Assembly: GCA_025359425.1 (NCBI GenBank)
Contig: JANYGC010000116.1
Coordinates: 1 to 64,000 of the forward strand
Source: Sphingomonadaceae bacterium
Lineage (GTDB): Bacteria > Pseudomonadota > Alphaproteobacteria > Sphingomonadales > Sphingomonadaceae
Length of the DNA stretch: 64,000 nt
Reading direction: 5' to 3'
Below, piece by piece: positions 1-7,975 of the stretch. Position 1 is the stretch's first letter, and every line of letters begins with the position of its first letter. The position numbers and the translations under genes are program-made. Under the pieces are notes generated by a model that was not told the origin of the DNA, ran no database searches, and saw nothing but the letters and a program-made list of their open reading frames with translations.

Positions 1-702
1 CTTAACGCGGTCGCAAAAGTCCCCCGGATGCATAGTGTGGCCCATCATTTCACGAATGGTCATGTGGCTGGGATGGGCCAAGAGGTCCGCCAATTGCAAG
101 CCAGCAACGTTATCCCTTTTGTACCGAAACTTGAGATTAGAAGATGGGATTTGGGCGCGCATTCGGGCGCGAGGAACGTAATATGTTCCCGCTGCCATCA
201 CCCTTAGAAAAGCCTCTTGAAGCCGCTGGTCCTGCTTTCCCTTTCTGCCTTCCGGCATAATGTCGCCCCGGCTCTGCTTGCGCTCAAGGAATTGCACGTA
301 TTTTTCGACCAGGACCTCCATCAGATAATGGTACGGCTCTTTCTTTTTCCATTCGTCTTTCGCCAGCATCGCTTTCTTGTCGATCAGCGCCGTTATGACG
401 GTGTAGTTACAGCCCTCCATTGCCGCGAAAATCCGTTCATCGAACTTTGCGCGTAGATCGTCATTTGCCAGCACGCCGAATGGACCGGATCGGCCCACAA
501 TTTTCTTGCGGTGAAGAATGATTGGGTCATCGGGGTCATGATTGAAAACATCCGCCTTGAGAGAGGCAAATTGCGGTGCAAGCACATCGCGCGCCTCAGT
601 CACTAGCATGGCGATACCCGTCAAACTAAGGTATCGTTCGCTGTCAGTGTTGACAGAACCGAGATCGGAAGTCCCTACTTCATCAATATACAGGCGGTAC
701 AT
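1..702 (-). CDS. DUF3800 family protein, C-terminus beyond window
   Basis: The reading frame is open for 234 codons from an ATG at 702 down to base 1, so the C-terminus lies outside the window. The start MYRLYIDEVGTSDLG has the N-terminal Y-x-D-E-x-G pattern of DUF3800, a family with an RNase H-like acidic site that is often found in phage and mobile DNA. A second acidic cluster, LQLADLLAHPSH, lies near residue 207 and matches the family's conserved LxxADxxA segment. The function is unknown; a nuclease role is inferred from the fold only. Base composition is lower in GC than the chromosomal genes from 1.6 kb on, and the neighbours are tiny genes typical of mobile DNA. I am fairly sure of the family and not of any activity. 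Confidence 0.75.
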   Translation of the reverse strand, partial: MYRLYIDEVGTSDLGSVNTDSERYLSLTGIAMLVTEARDVLAPQFASLKADVFNHDPDDPIILHRKKIVGRSGPFGVLANDDLRAKFDERIFAAMEGCNYTVITALIDKKAMLAKDEWKKKEPYHYLMEVLVEKYVQFLERKQSRGDIMPEGRKGKQDQRLQEAFLRVMAAGTYYVPRARMRAQIPSSNLKFRYKRDNVAGLQLADLLAHPSHMTIREMMGHTMHPGDFCDRVK

Positions 703-712
703 GGGCTGAGCT

Positions 713-862
713 ATGACAGAGAAAACAGGAATCCAAGAGTCTCAATTAGACAAGTTCAAGAAAGCCGCCCGCGAACACGGCGCGGACGAGAGCGAAGCGC
801 GCTGGGACGAGCGGTTGAAGCGGGTTGTGAAGGCTAAGCCTGTGCCAGAGAAGCCCCAATGA
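713..862 (+). CDS. Small hydrophilic protein, 49 aa
   Basis: The gene encodes 49 residues starting MTEKTGIQESQLDKFKKAA. The protein is charged and probably helical, with no membrane segment or signal peptide. It starts 11 bp from the divergent DUF3800 start codon, and its stop overlaps the start of the next gene (ATGA), which implies translational coupling. I do not recognise a family. Its reality rests on the coupled arrangement, the length-wise coherent amphipathic sequence and the accessory context. It is too short for confident assignment. Confidence 0.5.
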   Translation: MTEKTGIQESQLDKFKKAAREHGADESEARWDERLKRVVKAKPVPEKPQ

Positions 863-999
863 CGCGCGGAGACTTTTGGGCTGGGATCGGCGTTCTTGTT
901 GCCAGCACTTGGATTCTCGGCGTGTCACTGGAAAAAGAGTTCATCAAGCGCATGAACCGCCTTACCGACCTGCTAAATCAGATTTCCCGCAAGGATTAG
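859..999 (+). CDS. Small single-pass membrane protein, 46 aa
   Basis: The gene encodes 46 residues. Residues 6-23 (FWAGIGVLVASTWILGVS) form one hydrophobic segment, and a basic amphipathic tail containing KRMNRLTDLLNQ follows. The start overlaps the stop of the preceding gene by 4 bases, so the two are likely cotranslated. The shape, a short TM helix plus an amphipathic helix, resembles many phage or mobile-element microproteins. No specific family is recognised and no function is proposed. Confidence 0.5.
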   Translation: MTRGDFWAGIGVLVASTWILGVSLEKEFIKRMNRLTDLLNQISRKD

Positions 1000-1077
1000 C
1001 TGACTTTTGAGTCAGCCCGTTGCATACAAGCGACAAGTGGGTTTGAGGTATTCAGATACCTCTGCTATGGCCACCGT

Positions 1078-1221
1078 ATGACAACCATTGATATCCGCAT
1101 CATGGCATTGAAGTTGGCGGCTGAGGGGCAGAGCGATACCAAAGCTATCCTCGACGCAGCCGCCAAATTCTTTGCGTTCCTTACCTCTTCGGAGGTGCCG
1201 GGGGTGGAGCAAACTCCTTGA
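1078..1221 (+). CDS. Small protein of accessory region, 47 aa
   Basis: The 47-codon frame reads MTTIDIRIMALKLAAEGQ at its start and continues with a helical segment TKAILDAAAKFFAFLTS. The pattern of a short beta start followed by two helices resembles small proteins seen beside phage and IS passengers. It converges on, and overlaps by 41 bases, the minus-strand gene ending at 1181. No ribosome binding site stands out. This is a tentative gene. Confidence 0.4.
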   Translation: MTTIDIRIMALKLAAEGQSDTKAILDAAAKFFAFLTSSEVPGVEQTP

Positions 1222-1420
1222 CCACATCGTTGATTAGGTTGGGAAGGCGAACCGCGCGAATGCACTGCGCGTAAGTTCGCAAGACCCATTCCCTGTCAAC
1301 GGGGTGGGAACCGTGCCCGTAGCGCTCACGGTTTTCAACATCCGCGATTACCTGCAAAAGTTTGTAAGCGACTTCTTCCGGCGAATTTTCGCCGATGTGC
1401 ACAATGGGATTGTCAGCCAT
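1181..1420 (-). CDS. Hypothetical protein, 79 aa
   Basis: I chose the ATG at 1420. It gives MADNPIVHIGENSPEEVAYK, then a helical middle containing VDREWVLRTYAQCIRAVR, and a proline-rich tail ending APPPAPPKR. A longer open frame upstream runs antisense through the thioesterase at 1583 and is spurious. The protein looks soluble and helical, and resembles short uncharacterised proteins that travel with mobile DNA in alphaproteobacteria. The function is unknown. It is the last gene of the left accessory stretch before chromosomal genes begin. Confidence 0.55.
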   Translation of the reverse strand: MADNPIVHIGENSPEEVAYKLLQVIADVENRERYGHGSHPVDREWVLRTYAQCIRAVRLPNLINDVVKEFAPPPAPPKR

Positions 1421-1504
1421 CTCAAACTCCGAATCAGTTGATTGATTCGAGAAGCATGTTGCCGAAGTGTTCCTTGAGTCGAGTCTGGGCGTTTTAGTTA
1501 TCCC

Positions 1505-1519
1505 CAAACACTGTGTTTG
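1505..1519. promoter_or_regulatory. Perfect 15-bp palindrome, possible operator
   Basis: CAAACAC-T-GTGTTTG is a perfect inverted repeat with 7-bp arms, 64 bases before the thioesterase start codon and close to a TATACA-like hexamer at about 1525. The arrangement would suit a dimeric repressor such as a TetR-type protein. No matching regulator is encoded nearby, so the role is an inference from symmetry alone. Confidence 0.35.
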
Positions 1520-1582
1520 CAAGGTATACAATCGCCAAATTAAAACATTGTAATAGCGTCCGGTGCACAGCAGAGAGACGCC

Positions 1583-2059
1583 ATGACCAGCGTCGATGCG
1601 CCTTTGAATCTGCACGATTTGCCGTCCGATTACGCGTTTGATCCGGGTATCGCCGCGACGATGATGACCCGCCACGGCCATGGCGGCTGGCTGGGGATTG
1701 CTTACCACGCGCACGGGCCCGATTGGGTTGAACTGGCACTGCCCTGGCGCGAGGAACTGGTTGGGGTGGCAGAGACCGGGGTCCTTGCCTCGGGCCCGAT
1801 CATCAGCCTGATGGACAACGCCACCTCGATGTCGGTGTGGACGCTGGCCAAGCGATTCATCCCGCATGCCACGCTCGATCTTCGGGTCGATTACATGCGC
1901 GCCGCGCAGCCGGGCAGGACCGTGATCGGCCACGGCGAATGCTACAAGCTGACCCGGACGATAGCTTTTATCCGCGGCATCGCGCACGATGGCGATCCGC
2001 TCGATCCGGTCGCGCATGTTACCGGCACCTTCATGGCGACCCACGGGAATTACCTGTGA
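1583..2059 (+). CDS. PaaI-type hotdog thioesterase (first of pair)
   Basis: The protein has 158 residues, the usual length for a single hotdog-fold PaaI/YdiI-like acyl-CoA thioesterase. The central helix segment LASGPIISLMDNATSMSVW, with its Asp, corresponds to the catalytic region of this family, and LDLRVDYMRAAQPGRTV is the typical following beta strand. It should hydrolyse an acyl- or aryl-CoA in the cytoplasm; the substrate is unknown. Its stop overlaps the GTG start of a second hotdog protein, so the two are probably coexpressed and may form a mixed oligomer. It is the first clearly chromosomal gene after the left accessory stretch. Confidence 0.85.
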   Translation: MTSVDAPLNLHDLPSDYAFDPGIAATMMTRHGHGGWLGIAYHAHGPDWVELALPWREELVGVAETGVLASGPIISLMDNATSMSVWTLAKRFIPHATLDLRVDYMRAAQPGRTVIGHGECYKLTRTIAFIRGIAHDGDPLDPVAHVTGTFMATHGNYL

Positions 2060-2451
2060 GCTATGCGCTGCCCCCATATGCCGAGGCGCTCGGCATCGGG
2101 GTCGATCCGGCCGACGCGGCGAGCCCGGTGCTGTGGTTTGATTATTCGGACCGGGTGTCGGGCCGGCCCGGATTTCTTCACGGCGGGGCGATGAGCGGGT
2201 TGATGGAAATGGCGGCCATCGCTGCGCTGCAGGCCGAGCTCGAGCGGCGCGGCGAGGCGATGCGCCTCAAGCCGGTCAACGTGGCGGTCGAATTCATGCG
2301 CGGCGGGACGCAGCAGCGTACCTTCGCCAGCGGTACGGTAACTCGCGCCGGGCGGCGCGTGGCGCTGGTCAACGCCAGCTGCTGGCAGGATGACCCCGCA
2401 AAGCCGATCGCGCTGGCGCAATTGAAAGTGCTGCTCAGCCCCGCCGAATGA
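2056..2451 (+). CDS. PaaI-type hotdog thioesterase (second of pair)
   Basis: I chose the GTG at 2056 because it overlaps the preceding stop (GTGA) and removes an upstream extension that only shadows the first thioesterase. The 131-residue product has the PaaI signature GFLHGGAMSGLMEMAAIAAL near residues 39-58, including the HGG turn of the active site. The two neighbours are divergent in sequence and so are not a recent duplication. The last 17 bases overlap, tail to tail, the siroheme synthase gene on the other strand. Confidence 0.85.
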   Translation: MSYALPPYAEALGIGVDPADAASPVLWFDYSDRVSGRPGFLHGGAMSGLMEMAAIAALQAELERRGEAMRLKPVNVAVEFMRGGTQQRTFASGTVTRAGRRVALVNASCWQDDPAKPIALAQLKVLLSPAE

Positions 2452-3196
2452 TGACGGTGACCCCGCAGTGAGCATGTGCCCGGTCTCCGGTGGACAGGGC
2501 GCACCGCACGGCATCGGCCCGCGCGCGGTTCAGGATTGCGGCCGGTACAGCGGGATCGTGCAGCACCAGATCGGCAGTCCCCAGCCAACGCGCCTGCCGC
2601 AGAGTCAAATCGTCAGGATCGTCTGACGTGACAGTGAATTCGTGCACGGCCGGGGCAGTGTAGGAAGCGCCAGCCAACCACCCGGCCAGCGCCGCTGCGC
2701 TCTGGTCATTCAGCGGATCGAGCGCGCCGCCCTCAGCCAGCGCGGCATCGAGTGCGCGGCGCCGATCGCCCGCTTGCGACCAGCGTGTCCGCAGCGCGGT
2801 GCGGGCTTTGCCGAGCCCTTCGGCCAGCCCACCCAGATTGCCGGGGAGCAGCGTTTCCAGCCGCAGCCGCAGCGCTTTGGCCAGACCCGCCGAAACCCCG
2901 CCGGTCCCGACCGCGACCAGCACCGGCCCGCGTTCGAGCAGGCTGGGCACCGTAAAATCGCACAGCTCGGGCCGATCGACCACGTTGACCAGCAGGCCAC
3001 GCGCCTTGAGCGCGGCGGCGGCCTCTTCTGGCGCATCGAGTGCGACGAACGCCAGGGCCGCCTCCGCTTGGTTATCGTCCGCTACCACCCCGCCAGCCCG
3101 CTCGACCAGCCGCCGCTTGGCCTCCGCCGCTTCGCCCTCGCCCAGCACGATTACGCGTTGGCCGGTGATGCGGTGGAAAAGCGGGAGGCTGTGCAT
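2435..3196 (-). CDS. Siroheme synthase: precorrin-2 dehydrogenase / ferrochelatase
   Basis: The 253-residue protein has the CysG N-terminal/Met8p layout. A Rossmann segment VIVLGEGEAAEAKRRLVERA lies near residues 15-34, with the pattern NVVDRPELCDFTVPSLLERG after it and VAVGTGGVSAGLAKALR for the dimerisation region. It should oxidise precorrin-2 with NAD and insert iron to form siroheme for sulfite or nitrite reductase. The last 65 or so residues (from about VTSDDPDDLTLRQARWL) look like the beginning of the uroporphyrinogen-III methyltransferase domain, but they stop early. The methylation step must therefore be encoded elsewhere. No cys genes flank it here. Confidence 0.85.
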   Translation of the reverse strand: MHSLPLFHRITGQRVIVLGEGEAAEAKRRLVERAGGVVADDNQAEAALAFVALDAPEEAAAALKARGLLVNVVDRPELCDFTVPSLLERGPVLVAVGTGGVSAGLAKALRLRLETLLPGNLGGLAEGLGKARTALRTRWSQAGDRRRALDAALAEGGALDPLNDQSAAALAGWLAGASYTAPAVHEFTVTSDDPDDLTLRQARWLGTADLVLHDPAVPAAILNRARADAVRCALSTGDRAHAHCGVTVIIRRG

Positions 3197-3258
3197 GCGG
3201 CGACCCTAGCCTGCCCGCCCCGCTGCGACTAGCCTCGCTGCGCTCGGCAAGTCTCGCT

Positions 3259-3292
3259 CCCCTCCCGCAGGCGGGCGGAGTTGGGGGTGGGC
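3259..3292. repeat. REP-like palindromic repeat, GTTGGGGGTGGG type
   Basis: A short hairpin with arms around CTCCCGC and GCGGGCGG is followed by TTGGGGGTGGGC. The same tail recurs at 56036-56050 inside the flagellar transglycosylase gene. Here it fills the gap between lysA and the siroheme synthase gene. Confidence 0.6.
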
Positions 3293-3299
3293 CTGTCAG

Positions 3300-4562
3300 T
3301 TACAACAGCCACTCCGGCACTCGCTCGGCGTCGGTGATCTGCGCAGGCAGGATGCGGTCGGCGACAATCGCATACTGGTCGCCATCGACCATCACTTCGG
3401 GCACGAAGCCGCGGCTGTTGTAGCTCGATGCCATCGTCGCGCCATAGGCTCCGGCGGTCCGGAACACCGCCAGATCGCCCGCTTCGAGCGCATCGATATC
3501 GCGGCCCATCGCAAAGGTATCGCCGGTCTCGCAAATCGGGCCGACGATGTTGGCGACCATCCGGCCGCCGTTTGGCTGGACCGCGTCGAAATCGTGCCAC
3601 GCGCCGTACATCGCCGGGCGGGCAAGGTCGTTCATCGCCGCATCGACCACCACGAACGGCGGCCCGTTCGAACTGCGCTTGACCCGGATCACCTCGGTCA
3701 GCAGCACGCCCGCATTGCCGGTGATCACCCGGCCCGGCTCGAACATCAGCCGGGTATCCCAGTCCCTGGTCACCCGTCCGACCATCGCGCCATATTCTTC
3801 CGGCGTCGGAAATACTTCGCCTGCGCGGTAGGGCACGCCCAGCCCGCCGCCGAGGTCCATATGCGTGACGCTCTGCCCGGCGCTGCGCAGCTGGCCGAGC
3901 AGGTCGCCCATCTTGGTGAAGGCCATCTCGAGCGGATCGAGGCTTTGCAGCTGGCTGCCGATATGCACCGCCAGCCCGCGCATCTCGAGCCCTTCAAGTT
4001 TGGCGAGGCGCGCATAGATTTCGCCGGTGCGATCATAAGGAACACCGAACTTGTTCTCGGCCTTGCCGGTCGAGATCTTGTCATGTGTGCCGGCATCGAC
4101 GTCGGGGTTGACCCGCAGCGCACAGGCCGCGCGCTGGCCCCGCGCGGCGGCGATGGCCGAAAGCTCGACGCCTTCTTCCTCGCTCTCGATGTTGAACTGA
4201 CCGATCCCGGCCTCAAGGCCCTGGATCATCTCGCGCGGCATCTTGCCCACGCCTGAAAAGACGATGTCCTCGCCCGGCATCCCCGCTAGCAGCGCGCGCG
4301 CCAGTTCTCCGCCCGAGACCACGTCGGCACCCAGCCCTTCGCGCTGCATCACCTTGAGCACCGCGAGGTTAGGGTTGGCCTTGATCGCAAAGGCGATATG
4401 CGCGTTGGGCAAATGGGCCAGCGCGGCCTTGAACACCTGCGCATGGCGTTCAAGCGTGGCGCGCGAATAGACGTAAACCGGGGTTCCAACCTGCTCCGCG
4501 ATCACGCTCAGCGGCAGGTCTTCGGCGTGAAGCACGCCGTCGCGGTATTCGAAATGGTTCAT
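3300..4562 (-). CDS. lysA: Diaminopimelate decarboxylase
   Basis: LysA decarboxylates meso-diaminopimelate to L-lysine, the last step of lysine synthesis, using PLP. The 420-residue length is typical. The PLP lysine is K61 in AFAIKANPN. The glycine-rich phosphate loop is LGGGLGVPY, EPGR binds the phosphate from the next loop, and the dimer-contributed cysteine lies in GPICETGDTF. It follows argH and a small lipoprotein gene on the same strand (argH-lipoprotein-lysA), an order common in proteobacteria. The spacing to the lipoprotein gene is 12 bp. Confidence 0.97.
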   Translation of the reverse strand: MNHFEYRDGVLHAEDLPLSVIAEQVGTPVYVYSRATLERHAQVFKAALAHLPNAHIAFAIKANPNLAVLKVMQREGLGADVVSGGELARALLAGMPGEDIVFSGVGKMPREMIQGLEAGIGQFNIESEEEGVELSAIAAARGQRAACALRVNPDVDAGTHDKISTGKAENKFGVPYDRTGEIYARLAKLEGLEMRGLAVHIGSQLQSLDPLEMAFTKMGDLLGQLRSAGQSVTHMDLGGGLGVPYRAGEVFPTPEEYGAMVGRVTRDWDTRLMFEPGRVITGNAGVLLTEVIRVKRSSNGPPFVVVDAAMNDLARPAMYGAWHDFDAVQPNGGRMVANIVGPICETGDTFAMGRDIDALEAGDLAVFRTAGAYGATMASSYNSRGFVPEVMVDGDQYAIVADRILPAQITDAERVPEWLL

Positions 4563-4574
4563 GGGAAAGAACTC

Positions 4575-4814
4575 TCAGTCGGAAGGCGGCAGGTCGAACG
4601 GATCTTGAACGCGCTCTTCCGAGCGTTTTCGCAGTTCGACGCTGCGTTCCGGCGCAGCTTGAGAGGTTGGTTTGAGCAAGGCTTCGGCAGTCGGCTTCTG
4701 CTCCGCGCCATAAGGTGCGACCGGCAGCGACTGGCCGACCTTTGGCTTGAGCGGAGCGGCAGCGCCGCAGCCGGCCAGCGCCAGGATCAAAGCGGAAACC
4801 ACCAGACGACGCAT
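4575..4814 (-). CDS. Small LptM-like lipoprotein
   Basis: I chose the ATG at 4814 because GGAG lies 8 bases upstream and the product begins MRRLVVSALILALAGCGAA, a compact type II signal peptide with lipobox LAGC. The mature part is short and rich in Pro, Ala and Lys, with a C-terminal charged stretch. Small lipoproteins directly upstream of lysA or dapF are widespread in proteobacteria, and some are LptM, a stabiliser of the LptDE LPS translocon. That role is inferred from position and size, since sequence similarity beyond the lipobox cannot be judged. It begins 5 bp after the argH stop. Confidence 0.75.
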   Translation of the reverse strand: MRRLVVSALILALAGCGAAAPLKPKVGQSLPVAPYGAEQKPTAEALLKPTSQAAPERSVELRKRSEERVQDPFDLPPSD

Positions 4815-4819
4815 CACGA

Positions 4820-6256
4820 TCACTCCATGCCCAGCGCAAGGCGCGCTTCGGCCACCCGCGCCCTTACCTGTTCGGGCGCGGTTCCGCCATAGCTGGCGCG
4901 CGCCGCAACCGAAGATTCGACCGACAGCGCGGCGAACACCCGCGCGTCGATGCGCGAATCGATCGCCTGCAAGTCCGCCAGCGGCAAGGCATCGAGCGCC
5001 AGCCCCCGGCTTTCGGCAAGCTTTACCGCCGCCCCGGTAATGTGGTGCGCCTCGCGGAACGGCACGTCGGCGGCAGTCACCAGCCAGTCAGCCAGATCGG
5101 TCGCGGTGGCATAGCCCAGCTCAGCCGCGGCGCGCATGCGGTCGGTGCGGAAAGCCGCCCCGGCGATCATCCCGGTCATCGCGGCGAGGCACAGGTCGAG
5201 CAGCCCGGCGGCTTCGAACACCGGCGGCTTGTCGTCCTGCATGTCCTTCGAATAGGCCAGCGGCAGCCCCTTCATCGTCACCATCAGGCTGACCAGCGCA
5301 CCAACAATCCGCCCCGAATGGCCGCGCACCAGTTCGGCCGCATCGGGGTTCTTCTTCTGCGGCATGATCGAACTGCCGGTCGACAGTTCGTCGGGCAAGG
5401 TGACGAACCCGAACGGCTGGCTCGCCCACAGGATCAGCTCCTCGGCGAGCCGCGAGAGGTGCAGCGCGGTTTGCGCCGCTGCAGTCAGGTACTCGATCGC
5501 AAAGTCCCGGTCGGACACCGCGTCGAGGCTGTTGCGGGTCGGTCCATCGAACCCCAGCGCCGTTGCGGTGGCTTGGCGATCGATCGGGAACCCGGTCCCG
5601 GCGAGCGCGGCCGAGCCGAGCGGCGACCGGTTGAGTCGGTGGCGCGCATCGGCGAACCGCGAACGATCGCGCGCCAGCATCTCGTAATAAGCCAGCAAGT
5701 GATGCCCGAGCGTAACCGGCTGCGCGGTCTGCAGATGGGTGAAGCCGGGCATGATGCTGGCGGCGTGCTCGCCCGCGCGGGTGACCAGCGCGGCCTGCAA
5801 CGAAGCAAGCCCTGCGTCTACTGCATCGCAGGCATCGCGCACCCACAACTTGAAATCGGTCGCGACCTGATCGTTGCGGCTGCGCGCGGTGTGAAGCCGT
5901 CCGGCCGGTGCCCCGATCAGCTCGGCCAGCCGGCTTTCGGTGGTCATGTGGATGTCTTCGAGATCCCAGTTCTCGGGGACGCCGTTCGCAGCATAGTCAG
6001 CGGCGATGGCCTTCAGCCCGGCGGTGATCGCCGCGCCGTCCTCGCCCGAAATGATCCCTTGCTCAGCGAGCATCGCGGCATGCGCCAGCGATGCGGCGAT
6101 GTCCTGCCGCCACAAGGCCTTGTCGAACGGGATCGAGGCATTTATCTCGCGCATGATCGCCGACGGCCCGCCGGCGAACCGGCCGCCCCACATGGCGTTG
6201 GCCCCCGTTGGATTGGAACCGCCCTTGCTGTCTTCGCCTTCGCTCAAGCTCGCCAT
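4820..6256 (-). CDS. argH: Argininosuccinate lyase
   Basis: ArgH splits argininosuccinate into arginine and fumarate. The fumarase/aspartase signature [12 protein letters not shown] is present, as are the early MWGGRF block, [12 protein letters not shown] and the catalytic His region [11 protein letters not shown] chose the ATG at 6256 (478 aa). The ATG of MWGGRF at 6193 would give 457 aa and is also plausible. Either way the gene start abuts or overlaps the divergent tlpA start, so no conventional intergenic promoter exists between them. The much longer open frame upstream runs antisense to tlpA and is not coding. Confidence 0.95.
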   Translation of the reverse strand: MASLSEGEDSKGGSNPTGANAMWGGRFAGGPSAIMREINASIPFDKALWRQDIAASLAHAAMLAEQGIISGEDGAAITAGLKAIAADYAANGVPENWDLEDIHMTTESRLAELIGAPAGRLHTARSRNDQVATDFKLWVRDACDAVDAGLASLQAALVTRAGEHAASIMPGFTHLQTAQPVTLGHHLLAYYEMLARDRSRFADARHRLNRSPLGSAALAGTGFPIDRQATATALGFDGPTRNSLDAVSDRDFAIEYLTAAAQTALHLSRLAEELILWASQPFGFVTLPDELSTGSSIMPQKKNPDAAELVRGHSGRIVGALVSLMVTMKGLPLAYSKDMQDDKPPVFEAAGLLDLCLAAMTGMIAGAAFRTDRMRAAAELGYATATDLADWLVTAADVPFREAHHITGAAVKLAESRGLALDALPLADLQAIDSRIDARVFAALSVESSVAARASYGGTAPEQVRARVAEARLALGME

Positions 6257-6791
6257 CCTCAGCTGTGCCGTGCTGCTCGCTGGGTGCGATAGGCAAAGCG
6301 GGGACAAGGCGCAACCGCAGACGAGCGCCGGCGCGAGCGCGGCGGCGGCGGTCGGTTCGATCGATCGCGGCCACAAGGGCAGCGCGCTGCCCGACTTCCA
6401 GCTCAAGGACCAGGCCGGCAAGGAGCTCGACCTCGCGAGCCTCAAAGGCAAGCCGTTGCTGATCAACCTGTGGGCGACCTGGTGCGGGCCGTGCATCGCG
6501 GAGTTGCCGAAACTCGATGCGATCGCCGCGAATAATCCCGCGATCAAGGTTCTGACGATCGATCAGGACACCGAGAAGCTGGACATGGTCGCCAAGTTCC
6601 TCACCGAGCGCGGAGTGACCCGGCTCGAACCGTGGCTCAACCCGGATAATTCGGTGATGTTCCATTACGAAGCCGAAATGCTGCCGACGACGGTGCTTTA
6701 CGATTCGGCGGGCAAAGAGGTGTGGCGAACCTCGGGCCCGCGTGACTGGGCCAGTGCAGAGACCACCGCGCTGCTGGCCGAGGCGAAATAA
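6192..6791 (+). CDS. TlpA-family thioredoxin-like lipoprotein
   Basis: The protein has 199 residues from the ATG at 6192. It has an N-terminal lipoprotein signal ([15 protein letters not shown]), a low-complexity linker, and a TlpA/ResA-type thioredoxin domain with the redox motif WCGPC in [16 protein letters not shown]. It is probably tethered in the periplasm and reduces disulfides, for example in cytochrome c maturation or copper centres; the exact partner is unknown. Its start codon lies on the other strand from the MWGGRF start of argH (a CATG palindrome), so the two genes meet head to head. tRNA-Val follows 11 bp after the stop on the opposite strand. Confidence 0.9.
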   Translation: MALAPVGLEPPLLSSPSLKLAILSCAVLLAGCDRQSGDKAQPQTSAGASAAAAVGSIDRGHKGSALPDFQLKDQAGKELDLASLKGKPLLINLWATWCGPCIAELPKLDAIAANNPAIKVLTIDQDTEKLDMVAKFLTERGVTRLEPWLNPDNSVMFHYEAEMLPTTVLYDSAGKEVWRTSGPRDWASAETTALLAEAK

Positions 6792-6802
6792 TCGGGCAAC
6801 CC

Positions 6803-6878
6803 TGGTGGGCGCTGACGGGCTCGAACCGCCGACCCTCTCGGTGTAAACGAGATGCTCTACCAACTGAGCTAAGCGCCC
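6803..6878 (-). tRNA. tRNA-Val(TAC)
   Basis: The minus strand reads GGGCGCT at the 5' end and AGCGCCC-A-CCA at the 3' end, giving a perfect 7-bp acceptor stem. The D-arm TAGCTCAGTTGGTAGAGC and the T-loop GGTTCGAGCC are canonical. The anticodon loop TTTACAC is closed by TCTCG/CGAGA, giving anticodon TAC for valine. CCA is encoded. It is 76 nt long. No integrated element is visible at its 3' end. Confidence 0.97.
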
Positions 6879-6951
6879 CTGTGGGGGGTTCGCGGCCTAT
6901 GCTGCGAAAGTGCGGCGCGGTCAATCGGGCAAGCGTTGGCCGCCGCGAAGC

Positions 6952-7953
6952 TCACACCAGCCGCGCCGCGTTGCCGCCGATCTCGGCAAAATAGCGCGCC
7001 ATGCTGTCCGCCGCCTTTTCGGTCAGGGTGATGAAGGCGCGGCGGCGATCGGTATCGTCCTCAACCCGTTCAAGCAGGCCTTCCTCGGTCATCTGGCCGA
7101 TCCAGCGCAGCGCCGTCGTGGGCGGGACGCTGCTGGCGATGCATAGACTGGTGACCGAAACACGGGCATGTTCGGCCCGCGCGGCGGTGAGATCGAGCAG
7201 CATGTCCCACGCCGGATCGGCAAATAGGTCGCCCGCGAAAAACCGCGCGCGCAACTGCCGCTGGCGGATGATCCGGCGGACTAGCCGCGGATCGGGCAAG
7301 GCCGGCCGCGCGGCGCGGATCAGCCGCTCCGTTCCGTGGTCCATCCTGTCATTGTCGGCACCGATGTAAGCGGTGTTCGGACTTTCGAAGCGGAACGCGC
7401 TGCTGTCCGGTTCCGGTCCGATCGCGCCCGGCGCGCCCAGCCGGTCCAGCTTCTGGGCGATCTGGTTGACTTGTTCGGTCAGCCGCAGCAGCGCCAGCCG
7501 GTCTTCATCCGACAATTCGCGCACCCGTTCCCCGGCACATTCGGCCAGCACCCGGCCGAGCGCGAGCACTCGCTCGGCCCGGCTCGGTTCGACCAGGATC
7601 TGCGCGCCCGACTGATCGAGGCAGCCAAACACATCATCAAGCGCCGCCATACTGGTCGATACCACCATCCGCGCCCCGGCTTGCGCCGCGCGCACGTCAA
7701 GCCGCGCCAGCGCCGCGAGCGAGGCTGCATCGTTGCCCGGACAATCGACCATCACCACATCGCCCAGTGGCCGCGCATCGCCGCTCAGCAGCTCGGCAAT
7801 TTCGCCGGCTTGCACCAGCCGCAACCCGGCCACCTGCGCATCGTCGCCAATCTGGCTGCGCAAGTGCGCGCGGTCGGCAAACACCGACAGCGCCAGCGGC
7901 ACCCCGGCGGAAACGTGGGATGACGCGAGGTAAGCAAAATTCGACTGGGCCAT
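6952..7953 (-). CDS. Winged-helix (MarR-like) regulator with N-terminal receiver-like region
   Basis: I chose the ATG at 7953, which has GGAG 9 bases upstream; the product is 333 aa. Residues from about 235 on (DPAWDMLLDLTAA through ALRWIGQMTEEGLLERVED) form a MarR-type winged helix with the wing at DTDRRRAFITLTEKA. The N-terminal half alternates hydrophobic strands such as VVMVDCPG and ARMVVSTSMAAL, which looks like a degenerate receiver or nucleotide-binding fold, but I cannot name it. A GTTC-N7-GTTC box lies 23-37 bases before the start (see 7976-7990). It is monocistronic between tRNA-Val and an L,D-transpeptidase gene. Ligand and targets are unknown. Confidence 0.75.
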   Translation of the reverse strand: MAQSNFAYLASSHVSAGVPLALSVFADRAHLRSQIGDDAQVAGLRLVQAGEIAELLSGDARPLGDVVMVDCPGNDAASLAALARLDVRAAQAGARMVVSTSMAALDDVFGCLDQSGAQILVEPSRAERVLALGRVLAECAGERVRELSDEDRLALLRLTEQVNQIAQKLDRLGAPGAIGPEPDSSAFRFESPNTAYIGADNDRMDHGTERLIRAARPALPDPRLVRRIIRQRQLRARFFAGDLFADPAWDMLLDLTAARAEHARVSVTSLCIASSVPPTTALRWIGQMTEEGLLERVEDDTDRRRAFITLTEKAADSMARYFAEIGGNAARLV

Positions 7954-7975
7954 GCGCTTCGACTCCTTCAAGTTC

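Noticed and set aside
1421..1582. An inverted copy of the right-edge IS end closing the left accessory stretch
   Set aside because: No match to GGTAGTGTCTCAG or its complement lies in this gap, so the two accessory edges cannot be tied to the same element type from this window.
6803..6878. tRNA-Val as an integration site
   Set aside because: I found no second copy of its 3' end and no integrase or island beside it.
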